NCBI GenBank assembly: GCA_947179485.1
Contig: OX359250.1
Location: 41,796,600-41,860,599, forward strand
Source: Allacma fusca
Lineage: Eukaryota; Arthropoda; Collembola; Symphypleona; Sminthuridae
Direction: 5' to 3'
Length of the DNA: 64,000 nucleotides
The notes beneath the pieces are model-generated. The model saw only the letters and a list, made by a program, of their open reading frames with translations, made no database searches and was not told the DNA's origin. Positions 50,181 through 61,064 of the stretch are shown one piece after another. The translations under genes were made by a program, and so were the position numbers. Numbering within the stretch: position 1 is the stretch's first letter; each line of letters starts with the position of its first letter.

Positions 50181-52793
50181 ATGAATGAAAAGAAAGGCAA
50201 GTCGAAGAGACCTTTTTATGAGCTTCCGGCTCATATAAAACCTTGTTCAAGAATTATTCAAGAGACAAGACTTCAGCTCTTTTACAAAGGGAAATTGCCT
50301 TCAACAGCCAGTGTTATTGGAGGGTCTGGACCCGGTGATCACGGAGATGGTATCTCCTCCCGATATGGCTCCATCTCCTACCTGTCACGTCGGAATGAAC
50401 AAGACTACATGGGCCGTCCAGAAGGAGACAGCTTACTGGAGGATTACTTCGATGTCTCCAATTCCTCCTCAAGTTACTCTCCCAGAGGAGGAGGAGGTAT
50501 ACCCGGAATCCGACCAGTTTATACCCAAAGACCCAAAACCGGAACGGATCATGACATCTGGGGAGTCTCATCCAGAAAAAGACCTCCAAGTGCAATTACA
50601 GTATCTCGACTTAGCTTAGAAGATTTCGAAGAAGAGCCAATAACTCCTTCAACAACTACTCCAAGTTTGTCTCGTATAACCAGTCCTGGGTTGGGGAAAC
50701 CTATTAAAATCCGAGCAGTTCGAGAGAAATTAGAGTCCTGCCCCATGGGTATGTCAGCAGCAGTTGAAGACAATTCAATCCGGAGTTGCAACAATGTCAA
50801 CGGGATGTCAAGACAAGTGAGTGGGAGATCAGTCAAGTCAGTTGAAGAGACCACTCAGAGAATCAAAGGCTTATTGCCCGTGTCCTTTAGTAACAGTAGC
50901 ACCATTAGAGGGTCAATCCCTGTCCGGTCCCAAAATTACGAAGATCCGGACGGGACTGAAGGATTGATCCCAGCAGTAAATTATTTACATTCCTTAGTCA
51001 ATACTGCCTGCAGTTCAACGGAGGAGCGACCTTTGAAGTCCGAGGTAATTGCTTCACTTCAACAAGTCAAAAGTAATGTCGGGGAGATCCAGGATTGTCC
51101 AGCAGCAGTGAAGCATCGACTTCTCAAATTGATCTTTAAACTAGTCGAGCGGAATCAACATGACGAAGATGTAGTTTTTTGGGCTAGCTTCGTCCTACTC
51201 CATTGCAGAATCATGGGGAACAACTTGACCACAGTTTTCAAAATGGTCTTCAAAGCCAGTCGCTCCAAGGAGTACTGGCTGATCATTCAGGAGACGGAGT
51301 ATTTAGATGTATTCATGGAGTCCTTCGGTCAGATATGTCCTCTCACCCAGACTGAGTCCATGATCTACGGGTATGGGACTCTCAAATTTATTTGTATGGA
51401 GAAAAATGTCCTCACCAGGATTGTTCAGCTGAACCTCATTCCGATCATGACGCTCAACTTGAAACTCCTCAACTATGAATTGAGCAAAAGAATAAATAAG
51501 ACCCCAGATGATGAAGACAAGGAAATATTACCAAAAGGGAAGCACATCCCGGAATCTATCTTTAACGGTGTATTCCAACTCACCTCCATCCTTCGGAGTG
51601 TCGTGGGACAGGAATCCAGTCTCCATTCTGTGGTCACAAGTGGGCTGTTGGAAGAGCTATGCAACTCTTTGGAGTGGACCGTGGAAGATATCGACATTCT
51701 TTCCAATATCGTCCGGATCTTAAGTGTTGTCTCAGGGGACACTCTCTGCTGCCAAGTCATCGCTTCCAACCAAACGTTCGTCCAGAGTGTGGTCACCACC
51801 ATCCAAATGTGGCATTCCAAGGACGATGTCATCGTGAGACTGACCTACTGCTTAGGGAACCTCCTGGCACACTGTGAGAGCATGCGGGTCCGACTCTTTG
51901 AAGAACCTTCTTGCTACAGTATGATCCTCCACTTGATTAGTTACTATCTAGACAAATCCAGTCCGATTTCCGAGGACATCCTAATCAAAACCATCAGGAT
52001 TTTGGCAAACTGGAGTCTCAATCCTACCATTGGAAGGGATATCTGCGATGATCCCCAAATCTCCCACATCCTCAATACTATCCTGAGCAATAAGGGTTTT
52101 TCCGATGAACTCCTTACTTGCGTTATTTCCACCCTGAACAACACCACCTTCTACAAGGACTACTCCTCCATGAACTTGACCGCTGTTCAAACAGCCGAGC
52201 ATTTATTTGAGTACTTGACCTGGAGGAATTTAGACGGTCGAACCGAGGTCATGAAAGTTCTGGGGAATCTAACTCGTAATCCTGAGATCCGGGGGGCGGC
52301 GGCGGAGCATGTGGACAAACTTTTGCTATCTTTGGTGGATGACGTCAAAGATGAGGAACTCCTCTGCGCTACAGTCGGAGTTCTTATGAATATAATCGCG
52401 GAGGCTCGAGCCTCCGAGGAATTCCTCCGTCATCAAGGCATTAACCACCTCCTCCGACTCATGCGGGTCAAACATGACCTCGTCCTCAACCTGATGATTT
52501 GCCAGTTCCTCTGGAATATTCACATCTCCAGTGAGAGGCTCCAAGAGTTAGGGAAAAAAGATCCCTCATCTTTAATGACAACCTCAATTCCTATAAATCT
52601 TAAACAGAGAATGGAAATCAGAAATTTAATTCGTAAGAAATTGGAGACCTTGAGCCAGAGCCCTGGGACAACCGCAGGGTCACACTTTACGGACTTCCCG
52701 TATTTGGACCTGGAACCCGAGTATCGGTCTGTGGCCGAGAGACTTTTTGAAAAGCTGATGGAGGCTCCTTTTGTCAATGAGATCAAGCAATAG
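50181..52793 (+). CDS. Armc2: Armadillo repeat-containing protein 2 (intronless)
   Basis: One uninterrupted frame of 870 residues. Work on mammalian ARMC2 links it to sperm flagellum axoneme assembly, so a role in cilia or sperm is likely. The start (MNEKKGKSKRPFYELPAHIK, then IIQETR) matches the conserved FYxLP and IIxEAR opening of ARMC2 proteins. Residues about 1-235 are polar and low-complexity (Ser, Pro, Gly). From about 250 to 850 the protein is a helical solenoid of armadillo-type repeats, for example VVFWASFVLLHCR, LLCATVGVLMNIIAEA and NLMICQFLWNIHISSE. It ends with the conserved EYRSVAERLFEKLMEAPFVN. Length is close to the vertebrate protein. Every other multi-hundred-residue gene here is split by introns, so an intronless form suggests a retrocopy that may have replaced the parent. 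Confidence 0.88.
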   Translation: MNEKKGKSKRPFYELPAHIKPCSRIIQETRLQLFYKGKLPSTASVIGGSGPGDHGDGISSRYGSISYLSRRNEQDYMGRPEGDSLLEDYFDVSNSSSSYSPRGGGGIPGIRPVYTQRPKTGTDHDIWGVSSRKRPPSAITVSRLSLEDFEEEPITPSTTTPSLSRITSPGLGKPIKIRAVREKLESCPMGMSAAVEDNSIRSCNNVNGMSRQVSGRSVKSVEETTQRIKGLLPVSFSNSSTIRGSIPVRSQNYEDPDGTEGLIPAVNYLHSLVNTACSSTEERPLKSEVIASLQQVKSNVGEIQDCPAAVKHRLLKLIFKLVERNQHDEDVVFWASFVLLHCRIMGNNLTTVFKMVFKASRSKEYWLIIQETEYLDVFMESFGQICPLTQTESMIYGYGTLKFICMEKNVLTRIVQLNLIPIMTLNLKLLNYELSKRINKTPDDEDKEILPKGKHIPESIFNGVFQLTSILRSVVGQESSLHSVVTSGLLEELCNSLEWTVEDIDILSNIVRILSVVSGDTLCCQVIASNQTFVQSVVTTIQMWHSKDDVIVRLTYCLGNLLAHCESMRVRLFEEPSCYSMILHLISYYLDKSSPISEDILIKTIRILANWSLNPTIGRDICDDPQISHILNTILSNKGFSDELLTCVISTLNNTTFYKDYSSMNLTAVQTAEHLFEYLTWRNLDGRTEVMKVLGNLTRNPEIRGAAAEHVDKLLLSLVDDVKDEELLCATVGVLMNIIAEARASEEFLRHQGINHLLRLMRVKHDLVLNLMICQFLWNIHISSERLQELGKKDPSSLMTTSIPINLKQRMEIRNLIRKKLETLSQSPGTTAGSHFTDFPYLDLEPEYRSVAERLFEKLMEAPFVNEIKQ

Positions 52794-53180
52794 ATAATAT
52801 AAAAGATAATATATATCCGTAATTATTATTACGCCTAAACGGTACCTGTATCTACATTAATTTTTTGGATTTGATTGATGTGATTTTTTTTTAACAAATT
52901 CGGAGCACAGTCATGTCATATCTGAAGATTATTAATTGTCTGCCCGCATTATATTATTTTCCATGTTCATTTCATCTTTAGAATATAATATGCTAATTGT
53001 AGGTTTAGATTGTAATTTATAATTATTGTTTGAGAATCCAACCGGGAGGTACTTCAGGGGTCAAGTCGTCCAGGGCTTTGGGCTTCATTTTTCTTTTTTG
53101 GGTCTAAATTTTGTCGCGTTTTTCAAACCAAGATGATTTTTTAATTATAATTTCGGGTCATATTTTTACTATAAATTTTA
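52794..53180. other. 3' flank of ARMC2
   Basis: AT-rich, with no gene recognised. No canonical AATAAA appears in the first 100 bp past the stop. Confidence 0.5.
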
Positions 53181-53323
53181 TGTGAATCGTCTATAAATAC
53201 AAGATGGTTCCGGAAGGGCTTCGGTGCTTATAAAGTCAAAGACTGGGGAACACTGCAACGCTCTCTCGGAGGACCATTTCATTGCTGAGCATAGAGTTTC
53301 AGTGTGGAATTGGAAATGCATGG
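53181..53323 (+). promoter_or_regulatory. Candidate TATA promoter and first noncoding exon of the TFIIA-gamma gene
   Basis: TATAAAT at 53192-53198 is followed by a slightly GC-richer stretch and by a donor-like GGTAAGG at 53323. A transcript starting near 53220 could splice to the TFIIA-gamma coding exon, whose ATG sits directly behind an acceptor at 55252. No other first exon is evident, and the link is inference. Confidence 0.3.
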
Positions 53324-55252
53324 GTAAGGCCAAGCAGAGCGAGAAATCGCTTCAGAATTTACGTCCTATATGTAAGTTCTCGTAAGTTAATTTGTTGTTT
53401 TATTAAATATGTGTTGGTTTTAAAAGGTGTCGGACTGCGACTGAAAGGAATTATTTATTTATTCAAATTTTTATCATTGAATAGTGTTGACAGTGACTGA
53501 CAAACAAGTTTTTTTTACAATTTAATTTGCATTCTGTTCCTTAACGAGAAGGAGGACGGACGTGTTAGTCGACCGCATTTCCATCAATAAATTAATTTGG
53601 TTGTTTGTTGTTGTTGTGTTCACTATTAATTTATGTATAGTTTGAATTATACGTTAATTTTTGTTAAGTTGTTTTTTTTTTGAACACCGGATCAATTTCA
53701 AAGGAACAACTTTCGGATGAGTCAAAAGAAATAGGAAAAAATGATGGGATGTGGTCATTTTGGTTGTGAAATTATTTAAGTGATTAATTATTTTCGATAT
53801 AATTTTTAATAATGCATCCTTAATTTTTGTGATTTTAGGTGACTAGTTCCGGTTTTGGAAGAATTTGCGACTCAGTCAGAACCGGCTGTATTGATATTGA
53901 TACTGCAATTTATCGTTTTTGAAAAACTACATCGAATAAAACCACCTGTTGATAGATCAAGCGTGGTGTGAAGTTGTCAGAGTGAGTATAGAATAGTGGC
54001 CTAGTTTATATTGAATTATTAATTGTGGTTTATTTTCATATACGTAATTCTTGTTTCTTGTTCGGAGTGTTGTGTAGAGTAGTAATGAAAAGTTCTTTTC
54101 AAAAGATTGTTAATTTGTTTTGAATAGTTGTTTGAACCTCATTAAGTTTTGAAGAATATTATGGACCCAGGGATGATTAAATTAGGAAATTGTAGAATTA
54201 TTGCTGATATTGTTTAAAGTTTGGTTTGTTTATTTTGTTACTATTAGTTGTACTACTGAGTCGGGGGTACAGTCATGAATGTGTTTAACCCGCACCCTCA
54301 GATCTAAAATTTAAGAACGGGTCTACAGTAGTCCAAAGAGTTTTTTACAAAATTTTATTGATGCCGGTTGCCGGTACTCAAATTCTGACGTTTCTAATTA
54401 GCTGCGAAATCATTTCAAGTCTTGGTAGGGATCGTCAGGTGGTACTGATAGTCTGTACTCGTAGGTTGTCAGCTCCACGATGCCCTGATGTTACCCATGA
54501 CTTTAAATATTCTATATATAAAAATAGGGTTCACATTCAGAATTTTTTTCCTATCCACCTACTCTAAATTTTCAGCACAGTTAAAATATTTTACTCTTCC
54601 CATATGTGAAATCAGGGCGAATATCTTTGAATTCTTTCAATTCACGAGCATACAACGCTATTTTATAATATGGTCGTTTTTTCGCAACGTTCTCAAATTT
54701 TTTAAATGTTTTACGAAACCTTGATTTTGATGGACTAGAAAAATATTTTTAGCCAGACAGGTAATCATAATTAATAACTTATTACGTCGGTTATTATTGT
54801 TAGGTTTACGAAAGGTTGTGTTTAAATGGAATTTTGCAGCTTGTTTCCCCCGTCGATCTCACGCGTTAATTAAAATAAACTATTAAATAAATAAATAAAT
54901 AAATACAATATTTAAATAAACGCATTAATAAAAGTTCTATGATCTCTGTAGATATAAGGTGTGATTTCGTGTTGTAACTTAGTGTCTTTAATTTGACAGC
55001 CTAGCCATGACTGCACCCCTGTACCGAGTCTTGAGTTTGCTGTTCGTGAATTGCCCTTTTGTAGATTTGTTGTAGCTTCTTTGAAGCTATAATAACGGAG
55101 GAATAGCTGTGGCTATACTTTTAGTAATGAGTTGTTGTAATGTGTTCTTAAAAAGATACTACATCTAATTACATAAATGTAATTCACAATGCTGATTGAA
55201 TTTAATTAATTTGTTATATATCGTACTTATGGTAAGCTTAATTTTATTTCAG
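53324..55252. other. Presumed 5' UTR intron of the TFIIA-gamma gene
   Basis: It ends in a good acceptor (TTTTATTTCAG) immediately before the ATG. No coding exon is recognised. A run of AAAT units lies at about 54880-54905. Confidence 0.4.
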
Positions 55253-55603
55253 ATGGCGTCATATCAAATATACCGCAACACAACCCTGGGAACCACACTG
55301 CAAGAAAGTTTGGACGAAATGATTCAGTATAATCAAATTACACCACAATTAGCCAACCGAATTTACTTGCAGTTCGATCGATCCATGAGCAATGCATTGG
55401 CTAATAGAGTCAAATCCAGGGTAAACTTCAAAGCGTCCAAACTGGGGATGTACCGGTTCTGTGACAATGTCTGGACGTGGATCTTAAACGATGTGGAGTT
55501 CCGGGACGTTAACGAAATTGCCAAAGTGGATAAAGTGAAGATTGTTGCCTGTGATGGTAAAGGAAGTGGAGCTGTGCCTATACCTGGTCGAGATGATAAT
55601 TAA
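55253..55603 (+). CDS. TfIIA-S: Transcription initiation factor IIA small (gamma) subunit
   Basis: A 116-residue protein in a single coding exon. The gamma subunit pairs with the alpha/beta chain in TFIIA, which stabilises TBP on the TATA box in RNA polymerase II initiation. The N-terminal half (residues about 3-50) is the helical domain with [20 protein letters not shown] and the conserved [10 protein letters not shown]. The C-terminal half (about 55-105) is the beta-barrel domain with [20 protein letters not shown]. Length and conservation match the family throughout. An in-frame ATG further upstream (55196) lies before the acceptor and is intronic; the ATG at 55253 follows the AG directly. 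Confidence 0.96.
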   Translation: MASYQIYRNTTLGTTLQESLDEMIQYNQITPQLANRIYLQFDRSMSNALANRVKSRVNFKASKLGMYRFCDNVWTWILNDVEFRDVNEIAKVDKVKIVACDGKGSGAVPIPGRDDN

Positions 55604-58346
55604 AGACAATTCAAACGTCTGTATTCATTTAACACAGTATTTACTCAACCTGAGTTGAAATTCAAAGGTTTTGGTACAACGATAACGCAATGATTTGTAT
55701 TTTTAATGTTATACGTAAATATTCAGTCTGTTATAACAACTTGTAATCAGGTCAGGTTCTGTAGCAGTTAAGTAGTAATAATTTCAACTTGCTGGCAGGT
55801 GAAAGGTTTTAAGGGTCTCTGTATCTAGTATTTGAAATACTGTATTGTGCACAACAAATTAGAGTACAAAAGGTATAACTTTGTTAAATGGGCTAATACT
55901 TATTCAATGTTATCATCTACTTTTAACAAACGTATTTATGAGTTTAAAAAAGAATTTGCTAGATAATCTTTGGAAAATCTTACTAATTCTTGCCATGTCT
56001 CGATGATTTTACCGGGCTTTATAACTGTATCTATATACATGCAATTACCATGAAACAGTGAAAGCTGACCACAGCAGTTTTTCTAAGCTTTAATGTTGTG
56101 ACGTCTTAATGAGAGGAGGGATGTGAGATGAGATGCAGCGGTCATGGTGATTTTTATAAAAACTTTTATATCTGTTCTAAATTTAAAATCGGTTAATGTT
56201 AGTCAAACGTCAAGATGACATTTATTTGCCAGTTAATTTTTAGGTACCTTTTTCAGGATGGTTGATCGTTCGAACTTTTACCATTTTGGCTATTTGTATT
56301 TGGAAAAGTCAGTAATAAAAACGGGAACAAAGTTGATATACTTTCATAATCGTCTTTGCTATGACAGTGCCCTACTTAAATCACCGTAGACAAAAATCAT
56401 GCCCATGCATGACTTTATACATAATCTTTATGGTACTACATTATGTCTTTTTACGAACAAGAGATCTTTACAATTAGATAGAGAATTAAAAACTGACGTA
56501 AATTTATTAAGATAATTTTGACATTGACAATCGAGATCCGTACGTCTCTCATCATTGTACTCATGTATTCAGGGCTTATCTGACAATTCACCTTTGGCAT
56601 TCGTTTAAAGAAAAGTTATTACAAGTTGAATTGCCAGATACGCACCACATATCAAAAAATATCTGAGCCCATCCACGCCACTCTCAATTATCACTCGGCA
56701 GTTGTTAAGGTGTAATAACGGTCGTGCACTTAGCCAGCCAAGCCCGCTTCGATTCTTGCAACATTAAGGGTTTAAAAGTGAAAACTCAGCTAATTTGCAT
56801 ACTTAACCCATAGATATGTTAATAAAGTGAGCAAGTCCATTCTTTCCGTACTTAACAATTTAATTTGCAGCTTGCAAGTATGTATATAATGTATGTAAAG
56901 GACTTGTTCCTGCTACTTGTACATGTGTACAGGTAAATTAGTTGCCTTCATGCTCACTTCCCTTGTGAGGACAAAAAAAAAGTGTATGGAAAGAGCAAAA
57001 GGGAGGAAAATAAAGGCTGGGCCTCTATTTTCCAGTTGGCACATAAATACAATGCAGATGAAGAATCTCTGATGAATAGGAGATGTGATGAGCCATGAAG
57101 CTGACTGAGAAGCTCGGTTCACATGGGAGAACAACACAACAACCACAATACTTGTAATGATGATTGCTATCATTGTCGTAAAAAAATATCCTTAATTGTG
57201 TTTGTGTTTATCAATACTCACTTGAATGTAAGTAGTATTGTACACACCTTTTCACAATCAGTCAGGTTCATTTTGTCGTGCAATTAATGAAATCCTCATG
57301 CTTTTCCCTTTAATTTATGATGCGCTGCATAAATTATGACATGTCCAATATGACTCCACTAATTTAATCCTTGTGTCTAAAAGTTCCTTAACATTTGCAC
57401 TAAACTAACAAAATGTGAGGGAACTATTTTGAAGCGTACAAAAATTACCATACGGCTACACTACTTGTTTGCCTTATACCAATTATCATCATATGCGGAA
57501 TCAATCATAAAAAGTACCATTTCATTTCAAATGTATTCAAAAGCTTAAAGGGGATTTTTTTATTTTTAGTTATGTAAGACAGAAAAAACCTTGTTGCGCC
57601 TTGACATATCTATAGTATGACATACAAGATGATTCTGTAGATATTACTAAATTAACAGAACTCCAACCGCATTTTGTAGTTATGTCATTCGAGGTAGCCG
57701 GGTTTGGAAAGGTAAACATCCACATGACGTTAAAAATCATGCAAACACAGTTTTATACCTGAAATACTTCATGTTTGGAATTAAAAGTGGAGGAACAGTA
57801 ATAGATTTTCGGGAGTAAGTATGTGGATGCAGAATAAATTCCGGACATTTACACATCAGCCTGTCAAACAGGTCCGAGGATGAATTGAGACTTAATATGT
57901 CGAAATAATAATATTTTAATCATGCAATGCCCAACAATGCTAAAGATCCCTGTCTGAAACTCCCCTTTGTGCTTTTGATCATTTCCCAAAGAGATTTCCA
58001 ATGCGAGTAAAGGACACGTTTCAACATTAACGGTTACCTATTTATGCTAATTGTGAGCAGACTTGAGTCCTTAAAGTATAGCTGCGAGGCCCCAAAGTAC
58101 TTATAGTCAAAGCTTATAGGGGGGTTCTTAAAAAATACAAGTAGCGTGTATATGTATGTATGTATATCTTGAAGGAAGCATTGAAAAAGCATTTGCATGC
58201 TTTCATATTATGCACATTACAATTCCCCGCATGGCTGATCGTGAGATGATTGCATAACCCGTCTCATCCCTTGGTCTTCAGAGCTATTAACACCATAAGT
58301 CCTCACGGGAAGTGTATACGGAGAGGCACATGGTTCTTCTGAGGGA

Positions 58347-58372
58347 ATGAGAGAGAGAGAGAGAGAAAGAGC
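58347..58372. repeat. GA microsatellite
   Basis: About 12 GA units with one AAA interruption. Confidence 0.85.
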
Positions 58373-59439
58373 ACGAAGGACTCGACCTCTGCTCATCTCC
58401 CTCCCTACCAATCTCTGGCGTACTAGCCCCATCAACCCGAGATGATTTACGATCTTTATTTACAATTTCTTTTGACAACAAATAAGCCAACAAATAATAA
58501 AAGATAATCTGATAGTCAGGAATAATTTACTGCTTATTAGCTCCGAGTTGGTAATATGAAAAATTCTTTTTCGTCAGTTTTTTTCCCATTGCACAAGCCA
58601 CTACTGTATAGGACAGCAACCGTGCGAGTGGTTACGTATATGGATGAGGAGACACAGAAAAATGCTTGGAACTCATTAACCAAAAATGCACTCACCCACC
58701 TATGCACCAGCAATGAATTCCCACAAGTATGTATGGACACAAGTGTAGCGATCAATATACTTGTCACTCAGGCACTTGCTCCTTAAATTTCCGGTCGGGG
58801 GCTCCTTCCAAGTAATTTAATTAAAGTATACATACATACATAATTCCTATATCTATTCCTCGTTTACATGCAATCATGCCAGATTCATGTGTATTTTAAA
58901 CGCCTGATACTCCTACCACGTCCACATAACCTTCTCTCCTGTTACTACAGGTAAAAGTGGGGTTCCAAATCCCAGTCCTCATTCAGCCTTTTATCTTTCG
59001 CAAATAAAATATCTAGTAGCATTCGCATGGCACAGAAACACTTTCAGATAAATGTCAACCTTTGCTTTTGTCCAATTATGGAGAAATTCTGTGACAAAAC
59101 CCATGCGAACCTTTCAGAGTCCCAGGAAAAGTCTCTGCTGAAAACAAACGGATCGTTACTCAAGTACAAATGAAAGAGTAGATATGAGTGGAACCAATTA
59201 CGGAATTCATGACATTGTAAGTGACATTTCCAGGAATCCGGATCAAAAAATGAGCCTAAATTGACTGTGAAATGTGAGTCAGTAGTTTGTACAAGGGGCA
59301 CATGCTGAGGCTGAGACTGAACCTCTTGGTAGAAAGTTCGGATTCCCAAATGAACTAAAATTCTCTAGAATGTTACTACTCCCACTAATGATTTAGTAGC
59401 AACTGAGTATGGAACAGGTCGGGGTTATTTTTCGTAAGA

Positions 59440-59466
59440 CAGAGAGAGAGAGAGAGAGATAGAGAC
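59440..59466. repeat. GA microsatellite
   Basis: GA units with one T interruption, in the NDNF upstream region. Confidence 0.85.
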
Positions 59467-61064
59467 ATCCAAAGAAACAGAAACATTTCAAATCAAGCTT
59501 TGTTTATTCTTCGAAGTTTATTTCGTAAGTGTGTATACGCTGAGTATTTAGAACGCTGGGTGTGAGCCAAAGGTGTAAAGGCAGAAGGTACTTTTGGTTG
59601 GTCGGGTCTAGTCTTCAAAAGGAACTTGAGAGAACTTCAAAGAGACAGACAGGGCGTTTGTGTACAGGAACTATGAATAAGACGGACAAGACTGAGCGTC
59701 TTTCATTAGTTGACCGCATCTCCAGCTTATAATTCTCCTGGTCTGGTTATCCCAACCAAACCAACCAGTGTGTGCTACAAGTAGTAGACTATCGGCGTCA
59801 CTCACACTCCACCGTTCTTACACTTTTCTGTCATACCCCATATTTTCAATTCCTTCTTCAAGAGACTTCCCTATTAATTATTTTTTTTAAGGGAAAAAAA
59901 GTTGGAAAGAACATTTAATTTGGGAAGAGTCTTCCCTCCTCTTGTTAATCTCCGTGCCTTGTTAACGCGTCTCGTTAATTTGCAAAGAAATAGTTTGACT
60001 GTAGGTTATATGCAAGAGAGTAACAACAAGAGGAAAATCGTGCGCTCACATCTCAAGCTTCGCCTTTCTGGTAAATAAAAAAATCAACAAAGCAGGTGAT
60101 TAGTATGCACCGACCTCAAACCTTGCAAAAATAATCAATTTCTTCCTTAAAAAGCCAAAACTAGGGGAAGAACAGTCAAGACTTTAATTCAAAGTGTCAG
60201 TTATGTACATAGTTAATTTGTGAGCATACATTCGAAGGTGTAAATTTTTCCTGGTTAATAGTTTATGATCTCTGACAATCAATGCTCCACAAGAGCTTTT
60301 TTTTACAGTAAAAGGTAGAGAAACACATGTATGGACATGTAACTCACCCTGTAGTGATCTTGAGTAGAGTAGGAGAGAGTCTCCCTTTGTGGAGGATAAG
60401 GGTGATGTTTGTATGTACATCCGAGACAGGACACTGTGAATAAAAACGGACGGAGAGCTCATTGTCAGTGGCAACAATTGGAAAGGTACACTGTGGACAG
60501 AAGTTGATTCCAGAAAAAAATAAAGCTGAGGTACCTCGTCTGTAATTTCATGCCTACACGAAAAAAACGGCAGATCAGATGCTTATAGCACCATGTGCTT
60601 ATTTGGCAGGCTGTAAACCCTGAGCAAGTGTTTATGGGGAAAGGGCGAAAAATTCATAATAAATTCTGCGTCAGGTCAGAGTTAAGTTGTCCGTCAGCCT
60701 CCCTGCGTGATACCCAAAATAAACATCTGTAGGCTTCCATTACACTGTCAACATTACTTCATAGTCATTTCCCGTCATTACCATCTCAGGAGCTGAATCG
60801 GCCTTTAATGTAATAAGACAATCATTTTTTGTACGTCAACCGGTTAATATCGAAAGATGCTGTATCAAACTAATGTGACAAGAGATTGACTGAGCTTGTC
60901 CAAGTGAAAGTTAATCATTTCCAATTAGCACGGCAATTAATGGGGAAAATGTTCTTCTGAAGTTTCAAAGTGTGAAGAACAAGTTGTAGGATTATTTCCC
61001 CAAGTGATTCCTTCCTAGGGTTCAGTGAAGTTCTGGGATTTGAAGTTCTCACAAAATATTCGGG

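Larger units (their letters stand above)
55604..61064. other. Intergenic region between TFIIA-gamma and NDNF genes
   Basis: No gene recognised in about 5.5 kb. Two GA tracts are present (58347-58372 and 59440-59466). Open frames at 58537-58786 (both strands) and 59044-59349 (minus) are short and unlike known families. Confidence 0.55.

Noticed and set aside
59044..59349. 101-residue minus-strand open frame
   Set aside because: No homology I recognise, no splice or promoter context, and alone in a 5.5-kb empty region.
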